A stretch of 64,000 bases of DNA. It comes from Muriicola marianensis. GTDB lineage: Bacteria > Bacteroidota > Bacteroidia > Flavobacteriales > Flavobacteriaceae. Positions 44,619 to 54,844 of this stretch are shown here, piece after piece (within the stretch, counting starts at the first letter, position 1; each line of letters begins with the position of its first letter). Location: contig NZ_BMFH01000002.1 of NCBI RefSeq assembly GCF_014638095.1, positions 372,001-436,000 of the forward strand, read 5' to 3'. The position numbers were made by a program, and so were the translations under genes. The notes beneath the pieces are model-generated. The model was not told the origin of the DNA, did no database searches, and saw nothing but the letters and a program-made list of their open reading frames with translations.

Positions 44619-45391
44619 TACACTTTCTCTTTGTTCTTTTTGAGAAGCTCGTTGGCCATGTTCAGGTAATTGGCAGCTCCTTTGCTGCTGGCATCGTATT
44701 TAATGATGCTTTCCCCATAACTGGGAGCTTCTCCCAATCTCACATTCCGCTGGATGATGGTATCAAATACCATGTCTGAGAAGTGTTTCTTTACTTCTTC
44801 CACCACTTGATTGGACAAACGAAGCCGCGCATCGTACATCGTGAGGAGCATCCCCTCTATATCCAGGTCGGGATTGTGAATTCGCTGCACACTTTTGATG
44901 GTATTCAGAAGTTTTCCCAGGCCTTCCAGGGCAAAGTATTCGCATTGTATAGGAATGATCACCGAGTCTGCAGCGGTGAGGGCATTCAGGGTAAGAAGGC
45001 CGAGGGATGGAGCACAGTCGATCAGGATATAATCGTAGTCGTCCTTCAGTTCCACAATAGCCCGTTTCATCATATACTCCCTGTCATCCTTATCCACCAG
45101 CTCTATCTCGATGGCCACGAGGTCGATATGGGCAGGGATGAGATCTACATTGGGGGAGGAGGTTTGAATGATGGTCTCCCTTGCAGAGCAAGAATGTTCG
45201 AGCACCTGGTAGGTGCCGAGTTCCACGCTTTCAACCTCAATCCCAAGTCCGGAAGTTGCATTGGCCTGGGGATCTGCATCAATGAGGAGTACTTTTTTTT
45301 CCAGTACACCCAGGGAGGCAGCCAGGTTGACCGTGGTGGTGGTTTTTCCAACTCCACCTTTCTGGTTTGCAATAGCAATGATTTTGCCCAT
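44618..45391 (-). CDS. parA: Chromosome partitioning ATPase ParA
   Basis: The protein has 257 residues; the ATG at 45391 puts the P-loop near the N-terminus, and an ATG at 45397 adds two residues. The deviant Walker A is QKGGVGKTTTTVNLA, Walker A' is LLIDADPQANAT, and Walker B is YILIDCAPSLGLLT. It drives origin segregation together with ParB. The 141 bases upstream separate it from the mutase operon and hold a TATTTTTA box (45412-45419). Confidence 0.95.
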   Translation of the reverse strand: MGKIIAIANQKGGVGKTTTTVNLAASLGVLEKKVLLIDADPQANATSGLGIEVESVELGTYQVLEHSCSARETIIQTSSPNVDLIPAHIDLVAIEIELVDKDDREYMMKRAIVELKDDYDYILIDCAPSLGLLTLNALTAADSVIIPIQCEYFALEGLGKLLNTIKSVQRIHNPDLDIEGMLLTMYDARLRLSNQVVEEVKKHFSDMVFDTIIQRNVRLGEAPSYGESIIKYDASSKGAANYLNMANELLKKNKEKV

Positions 45392-45532
45392 CGTCATAGT
45401 AAGTTAGGGGTTAAAAATACAATTATTTGAGGAGGGAGAAAATGTATTTTGTTAACAGGAAGTGAATAACTCAGGGTTATCCGGCTCGGTGAGCACCGCC
45501 CAATGTTCAATTAAAAATATTTGCCCCAATGT

Positions 45533-47677
45533 TCAGTCGATCAGGATCTCAAGGATCTGGATGGCGGCATCGCTGATCCGGGTTCCCGGGCCAAAAACGG
45601 CCACGGCTCCCGAGTCGAACAGGTACTGGTAGTCCTGTTTGGGGATGACCCCACCAACGATCACCATAATATCGCTTCTTCCGTATTCCCTGAGTGCCTC
45701 TATGACCTGGGGTACCAGGGTCTTGTGTCCCCCGGCCAGGGAAGATACGCCTAGAATATGTACGTCGTTTTCCACGGCTTGTTTGGCCGCCTCTGCGGGA
45801 GTCTGGAACAGGGGTCCTATATCTACGTCAAAACCGAGGTCGGCATAACCGGTAGCGACTACCTTGGCACCGCGATCGTGTCCGTCCTGACCCATTTTTG
45901 CGATCATGATCCGGGGTCTTCGCCCGTCCTGAGCAGCAAAGGCATCTGCCATTGCACGGGCTTTCCGGAAATTCTCGTCGTCCTTGATCTCTTTGGAATA
46001 CACTCCTGAAAAGGTCTGGATTTTAGCGTTATATCTCTGGAAAACGGTTTCCAGGGCGTTGCTGATCTCACCAAGGGTAGCCCTTTCTCTGGCCGCTTCC
46101 ACGGCTAAAGCTAACAAATTATGTGCATTTTCACCCTGAGAACCTGATGCTTTCGCCCTTGCTGCTTCGGAGAGTTTATCCAGGGCTTTCGACACTGCAT
46201 TAGAATCTCTTTTGCCCTTTACCTCATTCAGCCTTTCGATCTGTTGCTTTCTCACCTTGGCGTTGTCCACTTCCAGGATCTGGAGCATTTCTTCCTCCTC
46301 CAGCCTGTATTTGTTCACGCCTACAATGATGTCCTGACCACTGTCTATTCGCGCCTGTTTCTTAGCCGCCGCTTCCTCTATCCTCAACTTGGGTATCCCG
46401 GCCTCTATGGCCTTGGTCATGCCGCCAAGTTCTTCTACTTCTTCGATCAGTTTCCAGGCTTTCCTGGCCAGAGCGTCTGTGAGGTGTTCCACGTAATAGG
46501 AACCCGCCCAGGGATCGACCGTCCTGGTGATCCCGGTCTCTTCCTGCAGGTAGATCTGGGTGTTCCTGGCGATCCTTGCAGAAAAATCAGTCGGCAGGGC
46601 AATGGCCTCGTCGAGGGCATTCGTGTGGAGGCTTTGGGTACCCCCGAAAGCGGCCGCGGCTGCCTCTATTGTGGTACGTGCCACGTTGTTGAAAGGATCC
46701 TGTTCCGTAAGGCTCCAGCCGCTGGTCTGGCAATGTGTCCTCAGGGCCAGGGACTTGGAATTTTTTGGATTAAACTGACTCACCAGTTTTGCCCAGAGCA
46801 TACGCCCTGCCCGCAGTTTGGCTATCTCCATGAAATGGTTCATCCCAATGGCCCAGAAGAAGGACAGTCTCGGGGCAAAGGCATCGATATCTAATCCTGC
46901 TTTCAGGCCGGTCCGTATGTATTCGAGTCCGTCGGCCAGTGTATAAGCAAGTTCTATGTCGGCCGTAGCCCCGGCTTCGTGCATGTGGTAACCCGAGATA
47001 CTGATACTGTTGAACCTTGGCATGTATTGGCTGGTATATTCAAAGATATCCGCCACGATCTGCATGGATGGTCCGGGCGGGTAGATATAGGTATTGCGAA
47101 CCATAAACTCCTTAAGGATATCATTCTGAATAGTACCGGCGAGTTTTTCAGGGGATACACCCTGCTCTTCAGCTGCAACGATATAGAATGCCATGATCGG
47201 AAGCACCGCCCCATTCATTGTCATGGACACGGACATCTGGTCGAGGGGTATTCCGTCGAAAAGAATCTTCATGTCTTCTACGCTGTCAATGGCTACACCT
47301 GCTTTCCCAACGTCCCCTTGCACACGCTCGTGGTCACTGTCATACCCCCGGTGCGTTGGGAGGTCGAAGGCTACCGAAAGTCCCTTCTGACCTGCCGCCA
47401 GGTTCCTGCGGTAAAAAGCATTGCTCTCCTCGGCAGTGGAAAATCCTGCATACTGCCTGATGGTCCAGGGTCTTTGTACGTGCATGGTAGGGTAGGGGCC
47501 TCTGAGGTATGGCGGTATACCTGCCCCGAATTCAAGGTGTTCCAGATGGGAAGTATCTTCCTTTCCAAACAGATGGGGAACTTCAATCCCTTCGGCAAAT
47601 TGGGTTTTACTACCCGACCTGCCCGCATTTTCAGCCCTGTTTGCAAGTTTGATATGACGCAAGTCTTTTCTACTCAT
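45533..47677 (-). CDS. Methylmalonyl-CoA mutase, large (cobalamin-binding) subunit
   Basis: The 714-residue enzyme isomerises (R)-methylmalonyl-CoA and succinyl-CoA. The N-terminal barrel shows [17 protein letters not shown] and [10 protein letters not shown]. The C-terminal B12 domain has DGHDRG near residue 605, [12 protein letters not shown] and GGVIPKQDY, with the His that binds cobalt. The start overlaps the small-subunit stop by 8 bases. Confidence 0.95.
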   Translation of the reverse strand: MSRKDLRHIKLANRAENAGRSGSKTQFAEGIEVPHLFGKEDTSHLEHLEFGAGIPPYLRGPYPTMHVQRPWTIRQYAGFSTAEESNAFYRRNLAAGQKGLSVAFDLPTHRGYDSDHERVQGDVGKAGVAIDSVEDMKILFDGIPLDQMSVSMTMNGAVLPIMAFYIVAAEEQGVSPEKLAGTIQNDILKEFMVRNTYIYPPGPSMQIVADIFEYTSQYMPRFNSISISGYHMHEAGATADIELAYTLADGLEYIRTGLKAGLDIDAFAPRLSFFWAIGMNHFMEIAKLRAGRMLWAKLVSQFNPKNSKSLALRTHCQTSGWSLTEQDPFNNVARTTIEAAAAAFGGTQSLHTNALDEAIALPTDFSARIARNTQIYLQEETGITRTVDPWAGSYYVEHLTDALARKAWKLIEEVEELGGMTKAIEAGIPKLRIEEAAAKKQARIDSGQDIIVGVNKYRLEEEEMLQILEVDNAKVRKQQIERLNEVKGKRDSNAVSKALDKLSEAARAKASGSQGENAHNLLALAVEAARERATLGEISNALETVFQRYNAKIQTFSGVYSKEIKDDENFRKARAMADAFAAQDGRRPRIMIAKMGQDGHDRGAKVVATGYADLGFDVDIGPLFQTPAEAAKQAVENDVHILGVSSLAGGHKTLVPQVIEALREYGRSDIMVIVGGVIPKQDYQYLFDSGAVAVFGPGTRISDAAIQILEILID

Positions 47678-49049
47678 GCTCCAATCTTTTTTTCTCCAGG
47701 CTTTCTGCCAGCCTTTTTTCCAATATGGGTTCCACCAGGGTTTTCTCAGCTCGTTTTTTGGGGAAGGGGTGTATCTCCAGTTCTCCTTTCATACGGTCAT
47801 CCGGATTTTTATAGGCGTTGGTCCCTACCAGGACCTGTTCTCCCTTATCAAAACGTTCCTGATCCGCACCTGCCTGTTCCCTGATCTTCTTCTGTATGCT
47901 GTGTTTTTTCAGGGCGGAGAGAAAGCCACCAGAAGCTTCTAATTGCATGAAAAGCGCCAGGGCTTTCTCAGCCAATTGCTGCGTCAGGGATTCTATGTAG
48001 TAAGCCCCGTCTGCCGGGTTAGAGACTACTCCTAAATAGCTCTCATTTTTAAGGATCAGCAGCTGGTTTCTCCCCATGCGTTCTCCAAATTCGTTCTCCT
48101 TGTGATAGAGAGCATCGTATGGCATGTTTATTACGGTATCTGCGCCTCCGTTAACGGCCGCCATGCATTCCATGGTGGTCCTCAGCATGTTCGCGTTGTA
48201 CTCATATAGGGTTTTATTCCTTCTGGTGGGCTCAGCTATGATATGACACATCTCCGGAGCCCCGAATTCCTTGGCCAGGGTAGCCCAGAGCAGCCGCATG
48301 GCCCGCAGTTTAGCGATCTCGAAAAAATAATTGGAATCCACAGCCATCCTGAAAACAGGTTCCGGAATGGTAACCTTCATTGAGTTCGATTCAGCAAATT
48401 GCAGATATTCACAAACGTGGGCCAGGGTGTATGCCAGTTGCTGAATCCGGTTCGCACCGGCATTCTGATAAAGGGTGCCATCCACAGACAGGGTATGCAT
48501 GCCGGGAAGATTCCTTATCACTTCGAAAGTGCTGCTCAGGTCCTCCTCCATGGATTTGTACCAGTTTCCGGTTCGGGCCAGATGACCAATCACATCCCAA
48601 TGGAGGAAAACAGAACCCTTGGCACGAGCTGGGAGGGAACTGAGTTGCTCTTTTAAAGGAGAGGTGAAAAAAGATACCTCAAGATGAACAGGAACTGTTT
48701 TAAGGTCGATACCCTCAAACAGTAGTTTCAGATCTGCTTCCTTCTCAGTGATAAAGTAAAGACTCTCTGCTCCTTTTTCAAGGGCGTTCCTGGCTTTGGC
48801 ATTTGCAGAACCAATGTCTCCTGCATCAATCGCCTGCCCTATCTTCCATTCCGCTGGGGCAGAAAGCTCCCTGGCGGTCATGTCCTCCAGGTCTTCTGCA
48901 CTGTAAAAAGGTTTCACCTTGATCTGATCCGGACTATCCCATACCAGAAGTTCATTGTAATCCTTGCCTTTCAGCCCAGCCTGTATCTGCTGTTTCCACT
49001 GTTTGGCGGTCACAGGCGGAAAATTGTAAAAACGGGTCTTACTGGTCAT
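47670..49049 (-). CDS. Methylmalonyl-CoA mutase, small subunit
   Basis: The 459-residue protein has the mutase barrel ([21 protein letters not shown]) but no C-terminal B12 domain, as expected for the structural partner of the large subunit. The catalytic residues of the large subunit are not expected here. The start overlaps the ftsB/divIC-like stop by 11 bases, so the mutase is read from the udk transcript. Confidence 0.92.
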   Translation of the reverse strand: MTSKTRFYNFPPVTAKQWKQQIQAGLKGKDYNELLVWDSPDQIKVKPFYSAEDLEDMTARELSAPAEWKIGQAIDAGDIGSANAKARNALEKGAESLYFITEKEADLKLLFEGIDLKTVPVHLEVSFFTSPLKEQLSSLPARAKGSVFLHWDVIGHLARTGNWYKSMEEDLSSTFEVIRNLPGMHTLSVDGTLYQNAGANRIQQLAYTLAHVCEYLQFAESNSMKVTIPEPVFRMAVDSNYFFEIAKLRAMRLLWATLAKEFGAPEMCHIIAEPTRRNKTLYEYNANMLRTTMECMAAVNGGADTVINMPYDALYHKENEFGERMGRNQLLILKNESYLGVVSNPADGAYYIESLTQQLAEKALALFMQLEASGGFLSALKKHSIQKKIREQAGADQERFDKGEQVLVGTNAYKNPDDRMKGELEIHPFPKKRAEKTLVEPILEKRLAESLEKKRLEHE

Positions 49050-49374
49050 CCTCTTTGTTTTTCAGGCTATCCTCATATTCGATGAGGTAGATCTCTTCAT
49101 CTTTTTTCTTCAGATAATACTTTTCCCTTGCAAATTTTTCCAATTCTTGGGGATCTGAAAGCTTCTCTAAAGTTTTGCGGTCCTTTTCGATCTCGCTTTG
49201 CAGGAACTCCTTTTGTTTTTCGAGGTCGTTGATCTGTTTCTGGAGCTCCCGGTGGATCAGCAGGGAATTGGTGTCGAAAAATACCATCCAGATCACAAAG
49301 GCGGTCAGCACCACCACATAGAGATTGGTGGCGATGGAGAACCATTTCTTTTTTCTGAGATCCTTCAAGCCCAT
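49039..49374 (-). CDS. Septum formation initiator (FtsB/DivIC-like)
   Basis: The 111-residue protein has one membrane helix (about 17-37) followed by a leucine-rich coiled coil (QKQINDLEKQKEFLQSEIEK) and the C-terminal region KLSDPQELEKFAREKYYLKK with the family pattern. FtsB/DivIC proteins bridge divisome parts in the periplasm. It lies 6 bases after udk. Confidence 0.9.
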   Translation of the reverse strand: MGLKDLRKKKWFSIATNLYVVVLTAFVIWMVFFDTNSLLIHRELQKQINDLEKQKEFLQSEIEKDRKTLEKLSDPQELEKFAREKYYLKKKDEEIYLIEYEDSLKNKEDDQ

Positions 49375-49380
49375 ACCCCG

Positions 49381-49989
49381 TCAGTGTAATTTATCGTTGA
49401 TGATGGTCCTTACAATATCCACAGCCACGGTATTGTATTTATTGTTGGGGATGATGATGTCTGCGTATTCCTTGGTCGGTTCTATAAACTGGTCGTGCAT
49501 AGGCTTTAAGGTAGTCTGGTACCTGCTCAACACCTCTTCCAGGTCGCGCCCCCTTTCATTAATGTCCCTCTTAAGCCTGCGGATAAGCCTTTCATCAGAA
49601 TCGGCATGGACGTAGATCTTGATGTCGAACATCTTGCGGATCTCAGGATGGGTGAGAATGAGGATGCCTTCCACGATCATCACCTTCCTCGGATGGGTCA
49701 CTATGACATCACCCGTCCTGTTGTGCTTTGGGAAGGAATAAACCGGCTGGTCGATCGGCTTTCCCTTTCTGAGCTGACCCAGATGTTTTCCCAGCAGCTC
49801 GAAGTCGATCGCCCTGGGATGGTCAAAATTGATCTTTGTCCTCTCCTCGTATGACAGATGAGAGAGGTCGTTGTAATAGGAATCCTGTGAGATCACCCCC
49901 ACTTCTTCCTCAGGTATCTCATTGATGATCTGATTGACGACCGTGGTCTTTCCGCATCCAGTGCCTCCGGCAATCCCAATAATGAGCAT
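49381..49989 (-). CDS. udk: Uridine kinase
   Basis: The 202-residue enzyme phosphorylates uridine and cytidine in the pyrimidine salvage pathway. The P-loop is GIAGGTGCGKTTVVNQI, and substrate motifs are SQDSYYNDL and NFDHPRAID. Its -7 box TATTTTTG (minus strand, 50006-50013) lies 16 bases upstream of the ATG, and the mutase operon depends on this promoter. Confidence 0.95.
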   Translation of the reverse strand: MLIIGIAGGTGCGKTTVVNQIINEIPEEEVGVISQDSYYNDLSHLSYEERTKINFDHPRAIDFELLGKHLGQLRKGKPIDQPVYSFPKHNRTGDVIVTHPRKVMIVEGILILTHPEIRKMFDIKIYVHADSDERLIRRLKRDINERGRDLEEVLSRYQTTLKPMHDQFIEPTKEYADIIIPNNKYNTVAVDIVRTIINDKLH

Positions 49990-50005
49990 GCAGTTTACTT
50001 TTGTT

Positions 50006-50013
50006 CAAAAATA
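50006..50013 (-). promoter_or_regulatory. -7 box (TATTTTTG) of the udk-ftsB-mutase operon
   Basis: This minus-strand TAnnTTTG match lies 16 bases upstream of the udk ATG. A convincing -33 box is not visible. The 262-base gap to the divergent carboxylase genes must also hold their promoter. Confidence 0.5.
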
Positions 50014-50251
50014 AGGGTTTTCACCTACACTTATCACCTGGCGGATGAAGGATTTTAACCGGCCGTTGTCTTTAAGCAGGCACCCGCAGGAAAACAGTTC
50101 CTTCGCTCAGCCCGTTCAGAAAGAATCCCTGGAAAATAGCAAATAATTCGACCCTGAAAGACATCTGAAATTGCAAGGAGAAATAAATTTCCGACCCTTT
50201 TTTATTTTACATATCTTGCCTGTGCTACATCGATATAAGAATTTCCACAAT

Positions 50252-50737
50252 ATGTCTAAACCGTATAAAGTCACCGTTAACGGGACCTATGAATACGAAT
50301 TGTCAGAAGGGGATCTCGATTCCCTGGACGTCCTGAAAACCTCCGCATCGGGTTATCATGTGCTGAAGGACAATGTCCCTTTTCCTGTTGAGGTGATCTC
50401 GGTCGACTTCAACAGAAAGGTCTACAAAATAAAGGTCAGGAATGATGTGTATGAGGTCAGCCTTCAGAACGAGCTCGACCAGCAGATCGCCCGGATGGGA
50501 TTCTCCCTGGGGTCGGCTAAAAACATCACCACCATTACCGCTCCCATGCCGGGACTCATCCTCGAGATTAAGACAAGGGAAGGAGAGGAAGTAAAGGAGG
50601 ATTCTCCTCTGCTCATCCTCGAAGCCATGAAGATGGAGAATGTGATCACCTCCCCGAGAGAAGGGATCATCAAAAATGTATCCGTAAAAGTAGGGGAGAC
50701 TGTAGACAAGAAACAGTTGCTGATCACCTATGCGTAA
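50252..50737 (+). CDS. Biotin carboxyl carrier protein of acyl-CoA (propionyl-CoA) carboxylase
   Basis: The protein has 161 residues from the ATG at 50252; a longer frame from 50171 adds unlikely residues. The first 90 residues are a linker/hammerhead-like region. The last 70 residues are the biotinyl domain with the biotin Lys in EAMKMEN. It carries the carboxyl group between the biotin carboxylase and the carboxyltransferase encoded next to it, 15 bases downstream. Confidence 0.92.
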   Translation: MSKPYKVTVNGTYEYELSEGDLDSLDVLKTSASGYHVLKDNVPFPVEVISVDFNRKVYKIKVRNDVYEVSLQNELDQQIARMGFSLGSAKNITTITAPMPGLILEIKTREGEEVKEDSPLLILEAMKMENVITSPREGIIKNVSVKVGETVDKKQLLITYA

Positions 50738-50752
50738 AGCAATGCTATTATT

Positions 50753-52195
50753 ATGAAGAAAATACTGGTTGCCAACAGAGGTGAGATCGCCATCAGGGTC
50801 ATGAAGACGGCCAGGAAAATGAGTATAAAGACCATTGCGGTGTATTCTACTGCCGACCGGCATGCGCCCCATGTGAAATTTGCGGACCAGGCCGTCTGTA
50901 TAGGCGAAGCCCCTTCCAAGGAATCCTACCTCAATGGAAAGAAGATCATAGAGGAGGCTATCCGTCTCAAAGCGGATGCCATTCACCCCGGATACGGTTT
51001 CCTCAGTGAAAACGCTGCCTTTGCCAAGGCCGTGACAGACAGTGGGATCACCTTTATCGGTCCGCGACCCAAAGCCATAGAGATGATGGGAAGCAAACTC
51101 GCTGCAAAAGAAGCTGTCAAGAAATATGACATCCCCATGGTCCCCGGAATTGATGAGGCCATTGCCGATGCAGATAAGGCCAAAGTGATCGCGCGGGAGA
51201 TCGGGTTCCCTATCCTGATCAAAGCTTCTGCCGGGGGAGGAGGGAAAGGAATGAGGATAGTCGAGAAGGAAAAAGACCTGGAATCACAGATGGAAAGGGC
51301 CATATCCGAAGCAACTTCGGCCTTTGGTGACGGGTCTGTTTTTATCGAGAAATACGTGAGTTCACCCAGGCATATCGAAATTCAAGTCATGGCAGATGCC
51401 CACGGGAATATCCTGTATTTCTTTGAAAGGGAATGCAGTATTCAGAGACGTCACCAGAAGGTTGTGGAGGAAGCACCTTCGGCCATCCTGACTCCCGAAT
51501 TGAGAAAAGAAATGGGTATAGCGGCAACCAAGGTGGCACGCTCCTGCGACTACCTGGGTGCGGGGACGGTGGAATTCCTCATGGATGCCGACCACAACTT
51601 TTACTTCCTGGAAATGAATACCCGACTGCAGGTAGAACACCCTGTAACGGAACTGATTACGGGGGTCGACCTGGTGGAGCTGCAGATACGTGTGGCCAGG
51701 GGGGAAGAATTGACCCTGAAACAAGAAGACCTGGCTATTAGAGGTCATGCGTTGGAACTACGGGTCTATGCGGAGGACCCTCTGAACAATTTTTTGCCGA
51801 GCGTAGGAATACTCGAGCGATACAGGTTGCCTTCCGGCGAAGGTATACGGGTCGACAATGGGTTTGAGGAAGGGATGGAGATCCCTATCTACTACGACCC
51901 TATGCTGGCCAAACTCTGCACCTATGGTAAGAGCAGGCAGGAGGCCATACAGCTCATGATCGAAGCCATCGACCGGTATGAGGTAGAGGGGGTTCAGACC
52001 ACCCTTCCCTTTGGTCGGTTCGTCTGTGAACACGAAGCTTTCAGGTCAGGTGACTTCGACACCCATTTCGTCAAGGATTACTACGCTCCAGAGGTTTTGC
52101 TGCATAAGGAAGAGGAAGAGGCAGGTATTGCGGCTAAGATCGCATTGAAACAGTACCTCGAAGATCAGAAATTATTAAGATTACCAACGTCGTAA
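50753..52195 (+). CDS. accC: Biotin carboxylase subunit of acyl-CoA carboxylase
   Basis: The 480-residue enzyme carboxylates biotin with ATP and bicarbonate. The ATP-grasp fold shows IHPGYGFLSENAAFA, KASAGGGGKGMR, EKYVSSPRHIE and EMNTRLQVEHPVTE. It lies in the order BCCP-BC-CT, which is typical of propionyl-CoA carboxylase in Bacteroidetes. Because of the mutase genes next door, propionyl-CoA is the likely substrate, not acetyl-CoA. Confidence 0.93.
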   Translation: MKKILVANRGEIAIRVMKTARKMSIKTIAVYSTADRHAPHVKFADQAVCIGEAPSKESYLNGKKIIEEAIRLKADAIHPGYGFLSENAAFAKAVTDSGITFIGPRPKAIEMMGSKLAAKEAVKKYDIPMVPGIDEAIADADKAKVIAREIGFPILIKASAGGGGKGMRIVEKEKDLESQMERAISEATSAFGDGSVFIEKYVSSPRHIEIQVMADAHGNILYFFERECSIQRRHQKVVEEAPSAILTPELRKEMGIAATKVARSCDYLGAGTVEFLMDADHNFYFLEMNTRLQVEHPVTELITGVDLVELQIRVARGEELTLKQEDLAIRGHALELRVYAEDPLNNFLPSVGILERYRLPSGEGIRVDNGFEEGMEIPIYYDPMLAKLCTYGKSRQEAIQLMIEAIDRYEVEGVQTTLPFGRFVCEHEAFRSGDFDTHFVKDYYAPEVLLHKEEEEAGIAAKIALKQYLEDQKLLRLPTS

Positions 52196-52198
52196 AAG

Positions 52199-53740
52199 AT
52201 GAGTTCGAATATTGACAAGTTGAATGAAAGCATTGCCCAGGCCAAACTGGGGGGTGGGCAAAAACGCATTGAAAAACAGCACCAGAAAAAAAAGCTGACG
52301 GCTCGCGAACGCATCGAATACCTCCTCGATGAAGGTTCCTTTGAAGAAATGGGCATCTTAGTGACCCACAGGACCACCGATTTCGGGATGGACAAGGAGG
52401 TCTATTACGGGGATGGGGTGGTTACAGGCTACGGAACTATTCACGGACGCCTGGTATATGTTTATGCCCAGGATTTTACTGTTTTTGGCGGAGCCTTGTC
52501 CGAGACCCATGCTGAGAAAATCTGTAAGATCATGGACCTGGCCATGAACGTGGGAGCGCCTGTCATAGGCCTGAATGATTCAGGAGGAGCGAGGATACAG
52601 GAAGGAGTGAGGTCCCTCGGAGGGTACGCAGACATCTTTTATCGCAATGTGAAGGCATCCGGAGTCATCCCTCAGCTATCGGCTATTATGGGCCCATGTG
52701 CGGGCGGAGCGGTATATTCCCCTGCCATTACCGATTTTACCCTGATGGTGGAGGGGACGAGTTATATGTTTGTGACCGGTCCCAACGTCGTGAAGACCGT
52801 GACAAATGAAGAAGTTACCTCTGAGGAACTGGGAGGGGCCAGTGCACACGCGGTCAAGTCGGGCGTAGCTCATAAGACTTCCGCCAATGACGTCGAATGC
52901 CTGGAAGATGTGAAAAGCCTCTTGAGTTACCTGCCCCAGAGCCATAAGGAAAAGCCTAAAGACCTGCCTTATCATATAGGGGATGAGTTCAGGGATGTGC
53001 TGGAGAAAATCGTGCCTGACAGTCCTAACAAACCCTATGACATGCACGAAGTGATCAAGGGAATTATTGATGAGGAGTCCTTTTATGAGATCCATAAGGA
53101 ATACGCTGAGAATATTATTGTGGGTTTCGCTCGACTCGGAGGAAGGAGTGTGGGTATCGTGGCTAATCAGCCCATGTTCCTGGCCGGGGTACTGGATGTG
53201 AACAGTTCCCGTAAAGCTGCCCGTTTTACCCGTTTCTGTGACAGTTTCAACATTCCCTTGCTCGTTTTGGTAGACGTACCGGGCTTCCTTCCGGGTACGG
53301 ACCAGGAGTGGAATGGCATCATCGTACACGGAGCCAAGTTGCTCTACGCCCTGAGTGAGGCTACGGTACCCAAGGTGACGGTGATTACCCGAAAGGCCTA
53401 TGGGGGAGCTTATGACGTGATGAATTCCAAGCATATCGGGGCCGATTTCAACTACGCCTGGCCAACCGCGGAGATCGCTGTTATGGGGGCCAAAGGAGCC
53501 AGTGAGATCATCTTCCGGAAGGAGATCAGTGAAGCAAAAGACCCTGCAAAAAAATTAGCAGAGAAAGAGGCTGCCTATGCCGAAAAATTTGCCAATCCTT
53601 TCAGGGCAGCAGCGAGGGGATTCATAGACGAGGTGATCCCACCACGAGAAACCCGGCGAAAACTCATTAAAGCATTTAGAATGCTGGAGAAAAAGGACGT
53701 GTCCATGCCTCCCAAGAAGCACGGAAATATTCCCCTGTAG
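52199..53740 (+). CDS. Propionyl-CoA (acyl-CoA) carboxylase beta subunit, carboxyltransferase
   Basis: The 513-residue crotonase-fold enzyme moves the carboxyl group from biotin to the acyl-CoA. The CoA/biotin motifs are visible: [48 protein letters not shown] and [14 protein letters not shown]. The length suits propionyl- or methylmalonyl-type members. It ends 18 bases before the convergent anmK stop. Confidence 0.93.
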   Translation: MSSNIDKLNESIAQAKLGGGQKRIEKQHQKKKLTARERIEYLLDEGSFEEMGILVTHRTTDFGMDKEVYYGDGVVTGYGTIHGRLVYVYAQDFTVFGGALSETHAEKICKIMDLAMNVGAPVIGLNDSGGARIQEGVRSLGGYADIFYRNVKASGVIPQLSAIMGPCAGGAVYSPAITDFTLMVEGTSYMFVTGPNVVKTVTNEEVTSEELGGASAHAVKSGVAHKTSANDVECLEDVKSLLSYLPQSHKEKPKDLPYHIGDEFRDVLEKIVPDSPNKPYDMHEVIKGIIDEESFYEIHKEYAENIIVGFARLGGRSVGIVANQPMFLAGVLDVNSSRKAARFTRFCDSFNIPLLVLVDVPGFLPGTDQEWNGIIVHGAKLLYALSEATVPKVTVITRKAYGGAYDVMNSKHIGADFNYAWPTAEIAVMGAKGASEIIFRKEISEAKDPAKKLAEKEAAYAEKFANPFRAAARGFIDEVIPPRETRRKLIKAFRMLEKKDVSMPPKKHGNIPL

Positions 53741-53758
53741 TACCTCCTCAGAAGGGAT

Positions 53759-54835
53759 TCAGCTCGGGAGATAGACGACACCGGAAGAGGAATCCCGACG
53801 GGCACCCGTGACTGAACTCAGCACGTTGATCTCCTGTTCGATCCGAAGTACACCCATAAAGGCAAAAACGAGGGCTTCCTTGAATTCAATCAACTGAGGA
53901 GATGGGATTTCCAGGCTGATATCATCCCCTGCTTTTTCCTGCAACACTTCGGTGAGATAGGTGTTCAGTGCCCCACCTCCTGTTACCAGAAGGGTTTTCT
54001 TACCCTTAGAACTGAGTTTTCGAACTACCTGGCCGATCTGTCCACAGATGTGATGCACGGCCGTATGCAACAGGGATTCCAGAGGGGCCTCTGTCGCGTC
54101 CACAAGCGGGGCTACCTCGGTAGTGAACCATTCGTAACCGGTCGACTTAGGATAGGGTTTTTTGTAATACGCCAGATTGTCGAGTGATTTGAGGAGGGAA
54201 GGGATTATCTCGCCTTTCCGTGCCCTTGCCCCACCTTTGTCGTACGGGATGTCTTCTTTGGAGGTAATATGATTCAGCAACATGTTGGCCACTCCTATAT
54301 CAAAAGCGATCCTTTTCCCATCACGGTGGAAAGAAATATTGCTGATCCCACCCAGGTTGAGGCAAAAATCGTAGGAGGCAAAGAGAAAATGATCTCCTAC
54401 AGGCACCAGGGGAGCTCCCTGCCCGCCCAGGGCCACATCATTGGTGCGAAAATCGCATACGGTTCGGATGCCGCTGGCATTGGCAAGGTGTTGTCCGGAG
54501 CCCAGCTGAAAGGTCATGCCGTTCTCGGGCTGATGGTGGACCGTATGACCGTGGCTGGAAATGAAGTCGACCTCCAGGCCTTCCTCTTCTTTAAATCGTT
54601 TGGATTGCTCACCCAGCCAGGTACCATAGTCGTTGTGCAGACGGAACAGCTGGTCTGCCGGCAAATCTATGGCTGATTTCAGTTTTCCATATCTCGTCTT
54701 GTCATAGGAAATGCTGCGGGTAGCCTTGATCTCGTACTCCCATCGCGTCAGGTTCTTCCGGATATGGCAGTAGGCCAGGTCCAGGGCATCCAGGGAGGTG
54801 CCCGACATCAGGCCGATGACTTTATACGTCTTCAT
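53759..54835 (-). CDS. anmK: Anhydro-N-acetylmuramic acid kinase
   Basis: The 358-residue enzyme opens and phosphorylates 1,6-anhydro-MurNAc to MurNAc-6-phosphate using ATP. The family start is GLMSGTSLDALDLAY; other sites are SSHGHTVHHQP, LNLGGISNIS, DIGVANMLLNH and TGGGALNTYL. The ATG at 54835 is preferred over 54841. It ends the minus-strand recycling operon, 9 bases after nagZ. Confidence 0.94.
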   Translation of the reverse strand: MKTYKVIGLMSGTSLDALDLAYCHIRKNLTRWEYEIKATRSISYDKTRYGKLKSAIDLPADQLFRLHNDYGTWLGEQSKRFKEEEGLEVDFISSHGHTVHHQPENGMTFQLGSGQHLANASGIRTVCDFRTNDVALGGQGAPLVPVGDHFLFASYDFCLNLGGISNISFHRDGKRIAFDIGVANMLLNHITSKEDIPYDKGGARARKGEIIPSLLKSLDNLAYYKKPYPKSTGYEWFTTEVAPLVDATEAPLESLLHTAVHHICGQIGQVVRKLSSKGKKTLLVTGGGALNTYLTEVLQEKAGDDISLEIPSPQLIEFKEALVFAFMGVLRIEQEINVLSSVTGARRDSSSGVVYLPS

Positions 54836-54844
54836 AGGCATGTG

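Noticed and set aside
46481-46500. Possible parS-like half site (GTTCCACGT) inside the mutase gene
   Set aside because: Only one half of the palindrome is present and it lies in a conserved coding stretch.
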